Assembly (NCBI RefSeq): GCF_000955975.1
Contig: NZ_JYJF01000014.1
Location: forward strand, 21,148 to 85,147
From: Saccharothrix sp. ST-888
GTDB taxonomy: Bacteria > Actinomycetota > Actinomycetes > Streptomycetales > Streptomycetaceae
Direction of reading: 5' to 3'
Length of the DNA stretch: 64,000 bases
The notes under the pieces are model-generated. The model did not search any database. It saw only the letters and a program-made list of their open reading frames with translations, and was not told where the DNA came from. Numbering within the stretch: position 1 is the first letter of the stretch; the number at the start of each line of letters is the position of its first letter. The position numbers and the translations under genes are program-made. Below, one piece after another: positions 1 through 9,201 of the stretch.

Positions 1-3000
1 CGGAAGCTGGACGCGATGCAGGGGAACCTCAACCGGGTCCAGGACCTGGTCGCCGAACTCCGCCGCCAGCTGGGGCCGTTGGGACGCCAGGCGAAGATCG
101 CCCGGCGGGCCGCCGGGATCCAGGCCGAGCTGCGCGATGCCCGGCTGCGGCTGCTCGCGGACGACCTGCTCACGCTGCGCCGGGCCGTCGAAGCGGAGGT
201 CGCCGACGAGTTGGCGCTCAAGCTCCGCCGCTCCACCGTGGAACAGGAGCTGGCGAAGGCCCAGCAGCGCGAAGCCGTCCTGGAGGCCCAGGTCGAGCAG
301 CTCGGACCGCAGCTGGAGGCCGCCCGGCAGTCCTGGTACCGGCTCTCCGCCCTCACCGAACGGGCCCGGGGCACCATCGGGCTGGCCGAGGCGCGGGTGC
401 GGCATGCGACGAGCGGCGCCCAGGGGGAGGAGCGGCGCGGGCGCGACCCCGAGGAGCTGGAGCGGGATGCCGCCCGGGTCCGGGAGGAGGAAGCCGCCCT
501 CGCCGAGGCGCTGGAACAGGCGCAGTACGCGCTCGCCGAGGCGGTCGAGCAGAAGTCCGAGCTCGAACGTGAACTGGCGCTGGAGGAAGCCCGGTTGAAG
601 GCCGCTGCCCGTGCCCTCGCGGACCGGCGGGAGGGCCTCGCCCGGCTGCAGGGCCAGGCGGCGGCGGCCCGTTCCCGGGCGGCCGGGGCGCAGGCCGAGA
701 TCGGGCGGCTGACCGAGGCCCGGGACGCGGCACTGCTGCGCGCGCAGGCCGCGCAGCAGGAGTACCGGCAGCTCCAGGAGCAGGTCGACGGCGAGGCGGC
801 GGGGGACCAGGAGTTGGACACCGCGCACGAACGGGCGAGCGAGGCGCTGACCGAGGCCGAGCGCGAACTCGCCGCCGTGCGCGACGCCTCGGGTCTGGCC
901 GAGCGCGAGCGGGCCGCCCTGGCGGCGCGGCACGAGCTGCTGTCCCTCGGGCTCCGGCGCAAGGACGGCAGCGACGCCCTGCTCGGCGCGGCGGACCGGC
1001 CGGCCGGACTGCTCGGCCCGGCGGCGCAGTTGCTGCGGGTCACGCCCGGGTACGAGGCCGCGGTCTCGGCGGCGCTCGGCGCGGCGGCGGACGCGGTCGC
1101 GGTGGACGGCGTGGACGCCGCCGCCCAGGCGCTGCGACTGCTGCGCAAGCAGGACGCGGGCCGGGCGGCGCTGCTGATCGCGGATTCCGCGGTGCCGGTG
1201 GCCCTGGCCGAGCGCGGTGGGCTTCCGCACGGCGCGCGCTGGGCGGCCGAGTTGGTGGAGTCGCCGAGCGGGCTGCGTGCCGCCGTCGAGGCGCTGCTGG
1301 CCCGGGCGGCCGTCGTCGCCTCCCTGTACGAGGCTCGGCAACTGGTCGCCGAACGGCCCGAGTTGACCGCGGTCACGGCCGAGGGGGATCTGCTCGGCGC
1401 CGGTTTCGCCCAGGGCGGCTCCGCCGGTACACCGAGCCTGCTGGAGACCCGGGCGGCGGTGGCCGAGGCGGACCGGCTGCTCGGTGAACTCGACGCCCGA
1501 TGTGCGGACTTGGCCGAACGCACGGAGCTGGCCAAGGAGCGGCGGCGCATGCTGGCCGCCGAGGTCGAGCAGCTGGCGGTACGGCGGCGGCAGGCCGAGA
1601 AGGAGCAGGCCAGGACCGCCGGCACGCTCGGACGCCTCGGCGGCCAGGCCAGAGCGGCGGCCGGGGAGGCCGAACGGCTGGCGGCCGCGGCGGCCGGGGC
1701 GGAGCAGGGGCTGGCCCAGGCCCTGGCGGCGGCCGAGGAGCTGGCCGAGCGCCTGGCCTTCGCCGAGGAGGCGGCCGAGTCCGGCGAGGACGAGCCGGAC
1801 GGCTCCCAGCGTGACCGGCTCGCCGAGGAGGCCGTCCGGGCCCGGCAGATCGAACTGGAGGCCAGGCTCTCGGTCCGTACGCACGAGGAGCGGGTCCGCA
1901 ACCTGGCCGGACGGGCGGACCAACTCGACCGCGTCGCACGGGCGGAGCGGGAGGCCCGGGCCCGCGCGGCCGAGCGCCGCGAGCGGGCCAGGCACGAGGC
2001 GTCCGTGGCCGCCGCCGTCGCGGCCGGGGCCCGGCAGCTGTTGGCCCGGCTGGAGCATGCGCTGGTCCGGGCCGAGGCCGAGCGGTCGGAGGTCGAGCAG
2101 GCCCGCGCCGAACGCGAGGCGGAGCTGCGGGCGGGCCGCGAGAGCGGCCACGAACTCAAGTCCGAACTGGACAGGTTGGTGGACGCCGGGCACCGGGACG
2201 AGGTGCTGCGGGCGGAGAAGCGGCTGCGGATCGAGCAGTTGGAGGCCAAGGCGCTGGAGGAGTTCGGCATCGAGGGCGGCGAACTGCTCGCCTCGTACGG
2301 CCCGGACCGGCCGGTGCCGCCCGCGCTGCCGGAGGACGGCGGGGAGCCCGGCGAGCCGAGGCCGTACGACCGCGGTGAGCAGGAGCGGCGGCTCAAGGCG
2401 GCCGAGCGGGCGTACCAGCAGCTTGGGAAGGTCAACCCGCTCGCGCTGGAGGAGTTCGCGGCACTCGAGGAGCGGCACCAGTTCCTGGGCGAGCAGCTGG
2501 ACGACCTGAAGAAGAGCCGCCGCGACCTGCTGGACATCGTGCGGGACGTGGACGCCAGGGTCGAGCAGTTGTTCACCTCGGCCTACCAGGACACGGCGGC
2601 CCAGTTCGAAGGCGTGTTCTCGCGGCTCTTCCCCGGCGGGGAGGGGCGGCTGGTGCTCACCGACCCGGAGTCGATGCTGACCACCGGGGTGGAGGTGGAG
2701 GCCAGGCCGCCGGGCAAGAAGGTCAAGCGGCTCTCGCTGCTCTCCGGCGGCGAGCGCTCACTGACGGCGGTGGCGCTGCTGGTCGCCATCTTCAAGGCGC
2801 GCCCAAGCCCGTTCTATGTGATGGACGAGGTCGAGGCGGCGCTGGACGAGACCAACCTGCGGCGGCTGATCGCCATCATGGAGGAGCTGCGGGAGAGCTC
2901 CCAGCTGATCGTGATCACCCACCAGAAGCTGACCATGGAGTCGGCCGACGCGCTGTACGGGGTCACGATGAAGGGCGACGGCATCTCGCAGGTGATCAGC

Positions 3001-3132
3001 CAGCGGCTGCGCGACGAGCACCGGGAGCGCGGGCGGGCCCCCGCGCCCCGGCAGGCGGCCGACGGGCCGACGGACGCGGAGCTCGTCGGCGGGCGGACGG
3101 GCACTCAGCCGGTCGGCGGGCCGACGGGCTGA
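1..3132 (+). CDS. smc: Chromosome partition protein SMC (5' end outside window)
   Basis: This is the C-terminal 1,043 residues of the SMC ATPase that compacts and segregates the chromosome with ScpA/ScpB. The reading frame is open from base 1, so the Walker A head and true start lie upstream. A very long Ala/Glu/Arg-rich coiled coil is interrupted at about visible residues 320-450 by a globular hinge (around RPAGLLGPA). A second coiled coil follows. The C-terminal head has the ABC signature LLSGGERSL near base 2740, the Walker B stretch YVMDEVEAALDE near 2815 and the switch-region histidine in VITHQK near 2915. A Gly/Pro/Thr-rich tail of about 40 residues follows the head. ftsY lies 262 bases downstream, the usual actinobacterial order. 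The family assignment is firm. Confidence 0.97.
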   Translation, partial: RKLDAMQGNLNRVQDLVAELRRQLGPLGRQAKIARRAAGIQAELRDARLRLLADDLLTLRRAVEAEVADELALKLRRSTVEQELAKAQQREAVLEAQVEQLGPQLEAARQSWYRLSALTERARGTIGLAEARVRHATSGAQGEERRGRDPEELERDAARVREEEAALAEALEQAQYALAEAVEQKSELERELALEEARLKAAARALADRREGLARLQGQAAAARSRAAGAQAEIGRLTEARDAALLRAQAAQQEYRQLQEQVDGEAAGDQELDTAHERASEALTEAERELAAVRDASGLAERERAALAARHELLSLGLRRKDGSDALLGAADRPAGLLGPAAQLLRVTPGYEAAVSAALGAAADAVAVDGVDAAAQALRLLRKQDAGRAALLIADSAVPVALAERGGLPHGARWAAELVESPSGLRAAVEALLARAAVVASLYEARQLVAERPELTAVTAEGDLLGAGFAQGGSAGTPSLLETRAAVAEADRLLGELDARCADLAERTELAKERRRMLAAEVEQLAVRRRQAEKEQARTAGTLGRLGGQARAAAGEAERLAAAAAGAEQGLAQALAAAEELAERLAFAEEAAESGEDEPDGSQRDRLAEEAVRARQIELEARLSVRTHEERVRNLAGRADQLDRVARAEREARARAAERRERARHEASVAAAVAAGARQLLARLEHALVRAEAERSEVEQARAEREAELRAGRESGHELKSELDRLVDAGHRDEVLRAEKRLRIEQLEAKALEEFGIEGGELLASYGPDRPVPPALPEDGGEPGEPRPYDRGEQERRLKAAERAYQQLGKVNPLALEEFAALEERHQFLGEQLDDLKKSRRDLLDIVRDVDARVEQLFTSAYQDTAAQFEGVFSRLFPGGEGRLVLTDPESMLTTGVEVEARPPGKKVKRLSLLSGGERSLTAVALLVAIFKARPSPFYVMDEVEAALDETNLRRLIAIMEELRESSQLIVITHQKLTMESADALYGVTMKGDGISQVISQRLRDEHRERGRAPAPRQAADGPTDAELVGGRTGTQPVGGPTG

Positions 3133-3206
3133 TCCACCGGCTCGGCCACCGGAGCTTCTGCCCGTATCGCGGGCCGGTCGCGGATACTGGACAGGTTGTG
3201 AATCCT

Positions 3207-3226
3207 CCCCCTCACGGACGAGGGGG
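3207..3226 (+). terminator. Hairpin between smc and ftsY
   Basis: CCCCCTC and GAGGGGG form a perfect 7-bp stem with a 6-base loop, 75 bases after the smc stop. There is no T run, which is usual for streptomycete terminators. A possible -10 hexamer GATACT lies just upstream at 3183-3188, so the hairpin could instead be in an ftsY leader. Confidence 0.45.
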
Positions 3227-3394
3227 CTTCTCACTCGGTCGTTGTGATGACCTCATGACGGCCAGGCCCCGACCGGTCCCCGATGACCCGGCCGGGGCGC
3301 AGCAGTGGAGCGGCAGCGCGGTGCGCCTTGCCGACCGAAGGATCACTGTCACCCCTCGGCCGTCCGGTCGGGGGATCCAGCAAGGGAGATCTAT

Positions 3395-4633
3395 GTGGAA
3401 TACGTGATCCTTGCCGTCGTCATCGCCGTGATCGCCATCGGCGCGGTCGCGGGGCTCGTCGTCAACGGCAGACGGCAGAAGCAGCTGCCTCCGAAGTCCG
3501 AGGCACCCGTCATCACCAAGCCGGCCGAGCCGAAGGCCGAGCCGGGCGCCACCGCGACGGTTGCTCCGACGGCCGCTCCGGAGGCCGAGCCGGGCGAGGC
3601 CCCGGTCGGCGAGCAGGCCGCGCCCACGGTGGCGGAGCCCACCGAGACCGTCGAGGAGGTGGAGCTCCCGGCGGCCGCCGAGGAGGCCCCGGCCCTCGAG
3701 GTCCCCGAGCCCACCGCCGGCCGCCTGGTCCGGCTGCGCTCCCGGCTCTCCCGCTCGCAGAACTCGCTCGGCAAGGGGCTGCTCACGCTGCTCTCCCGCG
3801 AGCGGCTGGACGAGGACACCTGGGAGGAGATCGAGGAGACCCTGCTCACCGCCGACGTCGGTGTCGCGCCCACCCAGGAGCTGGTGGACAAGCTGCGTAC
3901 CAGGGTCAAGGTGCTCGGCACCCGTACGCCGGAGGAGCTGCGGGGGCTGCTGCACGAGGAACTGGTCGCGCTGATCGGCACGGACGCCGACCGCTCGCTG
4001 AAGACCGCCAAGCACGAGGGCGGCCGGCCGGCCGTCGTCCTGGTGGTCGGCGTCAACGGCGTCGGCAAGACCACCACCTCCGGCAAGCTGGGCCGGGTCC
4101 TGGTCGCGGACGGCCGCAAGGTCGTGCTCGGCGCGGCGGACACCTTCCGCGCCGCCGCCGCCGACCAGCTGCAGACCTGGGGCGAGCGGGTCGGCGCGCA
4201 GACCGTCCGCGGACCCGAGGGCGGCGACCCCGCCTCGGTCGCCTTCGACGCGGTCAAGGAGGGCATCGCCGAGCAGGCGGACACCGTCCTGATCGACACC
4301 GCCGGCCGACTGCACACCAAGACCGGCCTGATGGACGAGCTCGGCAAGGTCAAGCGGGTCGTCGAGAAGCACGGTCCGGTGGACGAGGTGCTGCTGGTGC
4401 TCGACGCCACCACCGGTCAGAACGGCCTGGTGCAGGCCCGGGTCTTCGCCGAGGTCGTGGACATCACCGGCATCGTGCTCACCAAGCTGGACGGTACCGC
4501 CAAGGGCGGCATCGTGGTCGCCGTCCAGCGCGAGCTGGGTGTCCCGGTCAAGCTGATCGGGCTCGGCGAGGGCGCGGACGACCTGGCGCCGTTCGAGCCG
4601 GGCGCGTTCGTGGACGCCCTGATCGGGGACTGA
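3395..4633 (+). CDS. ftsY: Signal recognition particle receptor FtsY
   Basis: GTPase receptor that docks SRP-ribosome complexes at the membrane; its partner Ffh is encoded at 12361. The protein is 412 residues. It starts with one membrane segment (about residues 3-21), followed by an acidic Pro/Glu/Ala-rich linker and then the NG domain. The P-loop is GVNGVGKTTTSGK near residue 217, with DTAGRLHTK near 301 and a TKLDGTAKGG motif near 367. The GTG start at 3395 is chosen because AAGGGAG lies 6 bases upstream and it places the hydrophobic segment at the very N terminus. An in-frame upstream ATG at 3305 has no such support. Single-membrane-segment FtsY proteins are normal in actinobacteria. Confidence 0.96.
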   Translation: MEYVILAVVIAVIAIGAVAGLVVNGRRQKQLPPKSEAPVITKPAEPKAEPGATATVAPTAAPEAEPGEAPVGEQAAPTVAEPTETVEEVELPAAAEEAPALEVPEPTAGRLVRLRSRLSRSQNSLGKGLLTLLSRERLDEDTWEEIEETLLTADVGVAPTQELVDKLRTRVKVLGTRTPEELRGLLHEELVALIGTDADRSLKTAKHEGGRPAVVLVVGVNGVGKTTTSGKLGRVLVADGRKVVLGAADTFRAAAADQLQTWGERVGAQTVRGPEGGDPASVAFDAVKEGIAEQADTVLIDTAGRLHTKTGLMDELGKVKRVVEKHGPVDEVLLVLDATTGQNGLVQARVFAEVVDITGIVLTKLDGTAKGGIVVAVQRELGVPVKLIGLGEGADDLAPFEPGAFVDALIGD

Positions 4634-4646
4634 TCCACCCGTACCC

Positions 4647-4681
4647 AGAGGGTCCGCTCCACATTGGGGCGGGCCCTCTTC
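4647..4681 (+). terminator. ftsY terminator
   Basis: AGAGGGTCCGC (4647-4657) pairs with GCGGGCCCTCT (4669-4679) with one G-T pair and an 11-base loop. It begins 13 bases after the ftsY stop and ends in TT. Confidence 0.65.
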
Positions 4682-4701
4682 GCGTAGCGCGAGGACAACC
4701 G

Positions 4702-4721
4702 GGGGCGCGAGGTCGCGCCCC
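4702..4721 (-). terminator. Hairpin ending the leftward Prim-Pol gene
   Basis: GGGGCGCG-AGGT-CGCGCCCC is a perfect 8-bp stem with a tetraloop between two convergent genes. It lies 54 bases beyond the stop of the leftward gene and could stop transcription from either side. Confidence 0.5.
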
Positions 4722-4775
4722 GAGGCAGCGCAACGTGCTTACGGTGACATCGAGATCCGCTGTGCGGGGTCGGGC

Positions 4776-5465
4776 TCAGGAGGCGAGCCAGGCGGGTTCG
4801 GCGGAGCGCTCGCGGCTGCGGTGGCAGGCGTAGGCGAGGGTGCCGAGCAGGAGGCGGGCCTCCGGGGGGCAGCCGGCGCTGTCGCGGGACGGGCGGCGCA
4901 GCCAGCGGACCGGCCCGAGCGAGCCGAGCGAGCTGGGCGGCGCGGCGATCCAGCTGCCCTCGCCGTGGCAGGCCAGGTCGAGGGCGGCGTCGTCCCACCC
5001 CATCCGGTACAGCAGTTCGGGCAGCCGCTGCGCGGTGCCGACCGCGACGAAGAAGAGCAGCCGCCCGGTCGGCAGGGCGAGCACCGGGCCGACCTGGGTG
5101 CCCATCCGCTCCAGCCGGACCAGGGCCCGCAGACCGGGCTGCGCCGGTACGTCCAGGACGTCGAACGCGCGGCCGGCCGGGAGGAGTACGGGTGCGTCGC
5201 CGGCCCAGAGCTCGCGCAGGGCGACGGCGGGCGGTCCGGCCTCCGGGCGGGGACTGACGGTGTGCTCCGGGCCGACGGCGGTGTGCAGGCCGGGCGCCGC
5301 GCAGTGGGCTTCCCGGCAGCCGCAGCGGCCGTCCGCCGGGGTGCGGCCGGAGCCGACGGCGACCGTCCAGCCCCAGCGGCCGGTGTACTCGGCGGCGGCC
5401 TGGAAGGCGGTGGTCCGAGTGCGGCGGCGGGCACCGAAACGGAGATCACCGAAGAGGTTGTCCAT
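4776..5465 (-). CDS. Stand-alone Prim-Pol N-terminal-domain-like protein
   Basis: 229 residues, matching the streptomycete proteins usually annotated 'bifunctional DNA primase/polymerase', which carry only the N-terminal domain. Visible family features are AAEYTGRWGW near residue 22, a Cys/His patch CGCREAHCAAPGLH, LLPAGRAFDVLDV near 120 (aspartates where the family has its metal-binding pair), GRLLFFVAVGTA, and GSWIAAPPS followed by VRWL. No helicase or primase C-terminal partner is encoded nearby, so polymerase activity is doubtful. The ATG at 5465 gives the usual N terminus (MDNLFGDLRFG), though the G-rich ribosome site GGGGGAGG sits unusually close, one base away. It is convergent with ftsY and divergent from nsdA. 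A smaller relative is encoded at 60561. Confidence 0.75.
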   Translation of the reverse strand: MDNLFGDLRFGARRRTRTTAFQAAAEYTGRWGWTVAVGSGRTPADGRCGCREAHCAAPGLHTAVGPEHTVSPRPEAGPPAVALRELWAGDAPVLLPAGRAFDVLDVPAQPGLRALVRLERMGTQVGPVLALPTGRLLFFVAVGTAQRLPELLYRMGWDDAALDLACHGEGSWIAAPPSSLGSLGPVRWLRRPSRDSAGCPPEARLLLGTLAYACHRSRERSAEPAWLAS

Positions 5466-5981
5466 GCCTCCCCCAACAGATTGTGTTTGCGGGTGGTTAC
5501 GGGACTGTGACGGTGCGTCGATTGTCCGATGTGGAGTGTGTTGTGTGTCGGCGGCGCGCGCTGGACGGCGTGCTCCGATTCGGGTCGCTCGTGCGAGGAA
5601 CCGCCTTGCCCCGGCGGGCCGGATGCCGGATCGTCGTTGCTGCACTGGGTGTCTCCGTCCTCATTCATGGCCGACAAGGCCCATGTCGTCGAAGCGAGTT
5701 GACCGTGGAGCGGGCGAATGCGGGCCGATCGGCGGGGGCGGAGCCGGGCCGACTTCCAGTGAAGCGTGGTGCGGTGCCGATTAGTTCACTCGTAGGGGTG
5801 GCGAAAGGTGGCGTTTCCCCGTTGGTGCTCCCCCGGATGGCGGACGGGGCGTTACGTTCGGCATACGGAACGCAGCGGACCGTCCACCTGGGGGCGGAGC
5901 CGAGACAGGCGCCGCCAGGTACGGCGGTCGGGTCATATGACAAACGGGCCCCCTGGGGCCGGGCGGGATGGGGACGTTCCC
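5466..5981. other. 516-base divergent intergenic region upstream of nsdA
   Basis: This stretch separates the leftward Prim-Pol gene from nsdA. It is less GC-rich than its surroundings and I find no convincing coding frame. It holds a candidate operator at 5849-5873 and a possible TTGACC -35 hexamer at 5699-5704. It is large enough to carry both divergent promoters and a long nsdA leader. Confidence 0.5.
5849..5873 (+). promoter_or_regulatory. Imperfect palindrome upstream of nsdA
   Basis: GCGTTACGT and ACGGAACGC are inverted repeats (8 of 9 positions) around a 7-base centre, about 110 bases before the nsdA start. The centre contains CATACG, which could be part of a -10 region. It is a plausible operator, but the binding protein is unknown. 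Confidence 0.35.
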
Positions 5982-7436
5982 ATGGCAGAGAAGCAACCGA
6001 ACGAGAAGCTGACGTCCTGGTTCGGCCGCAGCGGCTGGTCCAAGGGCGAGCTGGCCCGCCAGGTCAACCGCCGCGCGCGCCAGATCGGCGCCCACCACGT
6101 CAGCACCGACACCTCACGGGTGCGCCGCTGGTTGGACGGTGAGCAGCCGCGCGAGCCGATCCCGAAGATCATGTCGGAGCTGTTCTCCGAGCGCTTCGGC
6201 TCGGTGGTCTCGGTCGAGGACCTCGGGCTGCGCACCGTGGTCCCGGTGAGCACCGTCGGCGGCGGGGTGGACCTACCGTGGAGCGGTGCCCAGACCGTCC
6301 AGCTGATCAGTGAGTACTCGCGCAGTGACCTGATGCTCAACCGCCGGGGATTCCTCGGCACTTCGCTCGCCCTGACCGCCGGTGCCGCGCTGATCGAGCC
6401 GATGCAGCGCTGGCTCACCCCCGGCCCGAGCGGCACGCCCACCCCGATCCTGGCCGCCGCCAACGGCGGGGAGCCGCACACCGGCCGGCTCTCCGAGCCG
6501 GAGCTCCAACTGCTGGAGCAGACCACGGTGATGTTCCGCCAGTGGGACGCGCAGAACGGCGGCGGGCTGCGCCGCAAGGCCGTGGTCGGCCAACTCCACG
6601 AGGTCACCGACCTGTTGCAGGAGACGTACCCCGAGCAGACCACCAAGCGGCTGTTCCGGCTGACCGCCGAACTCGCCCACCTGGCCGGGTGGATGTCGTA
6701 CGACGTCGGTATGCACCCCAGCGCGCAGAAGTACTACGTCCTGGCGCTGCACGCCGCCAAGGAGGCCGGGGACCGGCCGTTCGGCGCGCTGATCCTCACC
6801 GACATGAGCCGCCAGATGATCCACCTCAACCGGGGCGAGGACGCCCTGGAGCTGATCCACCTGGCCCAGTACGGCAGTCGGGACACCGCCACTCCGCGCC
6901 AGCAGGCCCTGCTGTACGCGATGGAGGCCCGCGCGTACTCCAACATCGGTGAGATCAACCGCTGCGCCCGCGCGGCCCGGCTGGCCGAGGACACCTTCAG
7001 CGACTGCCGTCCCGGCGACAACGACCCGAACTGGCTCAAGTTCTTCTCCGAGGCGGAGCTCAACGCGGAGAACGCGCACTCCTTCCGCGACCTCGCCTAC
7101 AACTCCACCCGCAGCCCGCTCTACGCCTCGATGGCGGCGCCGGTGATGGAGCGCGCCGTGGACCTGTTCCGGCAGGACGGGGACCACGTCCGCAGCTACG
7201 CCTTCAACCTGATCGGGATGGCCAGCGTCCATCTGCTGCAGAACGAGCCCGAGCAGGCCGTGGTGATGGCCGAGCAGGCCGTGGACATCGCCAGGACGGT
7301 CCGTTCCGAGCGGCTCAACACCCGGGTGCGCAAGACCTCGGCGGCCGCGTCGCGGACTTTCAAGGGCCTGGACGCGGTCGACCGGCTGGCCGAGCGGGTG
7401 GTGCACGACATCCCGGAGTTCGCCCCGTCCGTGTGA
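5982..7436 (+). CDS. nsdA: NsdA-type negative regulator of sporulation and antibiotic production
   Basis: 484 residues. The N-terminal helix-turn-helix-like region (SWFGRSGWSKGELARQVNRR, then DTSRVRRWLDGEQPREP) is followed by a hydrophobic stretch with SRSDLMLNRRGFLG, then a long all-helical TPR-like domain from about residue 165 to the end. This layout and these sequences match NsdA of Streptomyces coelicolor, a repressor of sporulation and secondary metabolism. Its position directly before amtB-glnK-glnD is also conserved. ATG 5982 is preceded by GGGGA at a 7-base spacing. An in-frame ATG at 5937 would add 15 residues and cannot be excluded. The gene is monocistronic, with a hairpin 27 bases after the stop. 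Confidence 0.9.
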   Translation: MAEKQPNEKLTSWFGRSGWSKGELARQVNRRARQIGAHHVSTDTSRVRRWLDGEQPREPIPKIMSELFSERFGSVVSVEDLGLRTVVPVSTVGGGVDLPWSGAQTVQLISEYSRSDLMLNRRGFLGTSLALTAGAALIEPMQRWLTPGPSGTPTPILAAANGGEPHTGRLSEPELQLLEQTTVMFRQWDAQNGGGLRRKAVVGQLHEVTDLLQETYPEQTTKRLFRLTAELAHLAGWMSYDVGMHPSAQKYYVLALHAAKEAGDRPFGALILTDMSRQMIHLNRGEDALELIHLAQYGSRDTATPRQQALLYAMEARAYSNIGEINRCARAARLAEDTFSDCRPGDNDPNWLKFFSEAELNAENAHSFRDLAYNSTRSPLYASMAAPVMERAVDLFRQDGDHVRSYAFNLIGMASVHLLQNEPEQAVVMAEQAVDIARTVRSERLNTRVRKTSAAASRTFKGLDAVDRLAERVVHDIPEFAPSV

Positions 7437-7462
7437 CCGCCGTCCGGGTGAGGCAGCCCGGC

Positions 7463-7486
7463 GACGGCCTCCGTGTTCCGGCCGTC
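7463..7486 (+). terminator. nsdA terminator
   Basis: GACGGCC and GGCCGTC form a 7-bp stem with a 10-base loop. Adding flanking CCGG pairs across a one-base bulge lengthens the stem. It separates nsdA from the amtB promoter region. Confidence 0.5.
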
Positions 7487-7657
7487 CCGGGCCTTCCGTC
7501 GTGACCGTGGACACCCCGCAGGTGGGCGACCGGCCGGGCTTCCCCCGCCCCGGAACCCAAGGGGCGCCACGGTCGGTGAGCCGTCGGCTGCGTCCGGTGC
7601 TGTGCGGCCGCACGGTAGCGCAGCCTGGCAAGTGACGCGGCCGCAATTCACGTGCTC

Positions 7658-7693
7658 GTAACTCTCCCGTCAACGCCGTCACGCCGGCGAAAC
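7658..7693 (+). promoter_or_regulatory. GlnR-like box upstream of amtB
   Basis: GTCAC-6 bases-GAAAC (7678-7693) matches the a-site/b-site form of the actinobacterial GlnR box exactly. A second half, GTAAC (7658-7662) followed after 6 bases by GTCAA, lies directly upstream but is 2 bases closer than the ideal spacing. Another loose pair begins at 7632. The box is 111 bases before amtB, where GlnR activates amtB-glnK-glnD in S. coelicolor under nitrogen limitation. The rest of the 367-base gap (7437-7803) holds the nsdA terminator and nothing else I recognise. Confidence 0.65.
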
Positions 7694-7803
7694 AACGAGC
7701 CGCATCGGCCGAAATCAGCCTTCGGCACTCTCCTCTTCATCGCCGACACCCCGGGTGGCACGGGACAGGGATCCCGGGGGCGGTTTCATCAGAGGAGACG
7801 CCG

Positions 7804-9201
7804 ATGCCGGACGGCTTCAGCGCGGGCGATACCGCCTTTGTGTTCATCAGTGCGGCCCTGGTCATGTTGATGACCCCGGGCCTGGCCTTCTTCTACGGAG
7901 GCATGGTCAGGGTCAAGAGCACGCTCAACATGCTGGCGATGAGCTTCATCTCGCTGGCCGTGGTCAGCGTGCTCTGGGTGCTCTACGGCTACTCGCTCGC
8001 CTTCGGCCCCGACGCCGGCGCCGGCCTGATCGGCAACCTCGACTTCCTGGGCATGCGCGGCATCGGGCTGAACGACCTCAGCGGATCGATCCCGGTCACC
8101 GCCTTCGCCTCGTTCCAGCTGATGTTCGCGGTGATCACCCCGGCACTGATCAGCGGTGCCGTCGCGGACAGAGCCAAGTTCTCCGCCTGGGCCCTGTTCG
8201 TGGCGCTCTGGGTGACGGTGGTCTACTTCCCGGTCGCGCACTGGGTGTTCTTCTTCGACAACGGCCACGGTGGCTGGCTCGGCGACCGCAGCGGCGTGAT
8301 CGACTTCGCCGGCGGTACGGCGGTGCACATCAACGCCGGCGTCGCCGGTCTCGCGCTCTGCCTGGTGCTCGGCAAGCGGGTCGGATTCAGGAAGGACCCG
8401 ATGCGGCCGCACAGCCTCCCCCTGGTGATGCTCGGCTCCGGGCTGCTCTGGTTCGGCTGGTTCGGCTTCAACGCGGGCTCGGCGCTGGCCGCCAACGGCG
8501 TGGCCGGGATGGCCTTCCTCAACACCCAGGTCGCCACCGCCGCCGCGATGCTCGGCTGGCTCGCCTTCGAGCGGATCAAGCACGGCGCGTTCACCACGCT
8601 GGGCGCCGCCTCCGGTGCGGTGGCCGGACTGGTCGCCATCACCCCGGCCTGCGGTTCGGTCTCGCTGCTCGGCGCGATCGCGATCGGCCTGCTCGCCGGC
8701 GCCGTCTGCGCCGCCGCGATCGGCCTCAAGTACCGCCTGGGCTTCGACGATTCACTGGACGTGGTCGGCGTGCACGCGGTCGGCGGCATCGTCGGCTCGC
8801 TCGCGGTGGGGCTGTTCGCCACCGGCCACGTCGGGCAGACTGCCCAGGGCCTCTTCTACGGCGGCGGGTTCGGGCAGCTCGGAAAGCAGGCGATGGGCGT
8901 CGCCGTGGTCGGCGTCTACTCGTTCGTGCTCTCCTGGCTGCTCGGTACGGCGATCCACCGGACCGTCGGCTTCCGGGTCGCCGAGGAGGTCGAGGTCGCC
9001 GGGATCGACCAGGCCGAACACGCCGAGTCGGCCTACGACTTCAGCGCGGTCGGGGCCAGCCTGGCCCGGGCCCTGTCCGCCCCCGGAACCGATCGGCCCG
9101 CAGCGCGGACCGCTGAGAAGCCGGCCGGGAAGCCTGCCGTGAAGACCACCGACAAGACCGCTGAGAAGCCTGCCAAGAGGACCGAGGTCGACGCCCGATG
9201 A
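7804..9201 (+). CDS. amtB: Ammonium transporter AmtB
   Basis: 465-residue Amt/Rh channel protein with eleven predicted membrane helices. Family marks include TPGLAFFYGG near residue 20, GGTAVHINAG near 173 with the first pore histidine, FNAGSAL, and GVHAVGGIVGS near 322 with the second pore histidine. The soluble C-terminal tail is unusually long and Lys/Ala/Thr-rich, with imperfect repeats of the KPA/KTA type. The ATG at 7804 has GAGGAG 6 bases upstream. The stop overlaps the start of glnK (ATGA), so the two are translationally coupled. The product moves ammonium into the cell and is gated by the GlnK protein encoded next. A GlnR-like box precedes it. Confidence 0.97.
   Translation: MPDGFSAGDTAFVFISAALVMLMTPGLAFFYGGMVRVKSTLNMLAMSFISLAVVSVLWVLYGYSLAFGPDAGAGLIGNLDFLGMRGIGLNDLSGSIPVTAFASFQLMFAVITPALISGAVADRAKFSAWALFVALWVTVVYFPVAHWVFFFDNGHGGWLGDRSGVIDFAGGTAVHINAGVAGLALCLVLGKRVGFRKDPMRPHSLPLVMLGSGLLWFGWFGFNAGSALAANGVAGMAFLNTQVATAAAMLGWLAFERIKHGAFTTLGAASGAVAGLVAITPACGSVSLLGAIAIGLLAGAVCAAAIGLKYRLGFDDSLDVVGVHAVGGIVGSLAVGLFATGHVGQTAQGLFYGGGFGQLGKQAMGVAVVGVYSFVLSWLLGTAIHRTVGFRVAEEVEVAGIDQAEHAESAYDFSAVGASLARALSAPGTDRPAARTAEKPAGKPAVKTTDKTAEKPAKRTEVDAR

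Noticed and set aside
3283..4833. Second plus-strand open frame of 516 codons overlapping ftsY
   Set aside because: Arg/Gly-rich out-of-frame reading of ftsY with no conserved segments.
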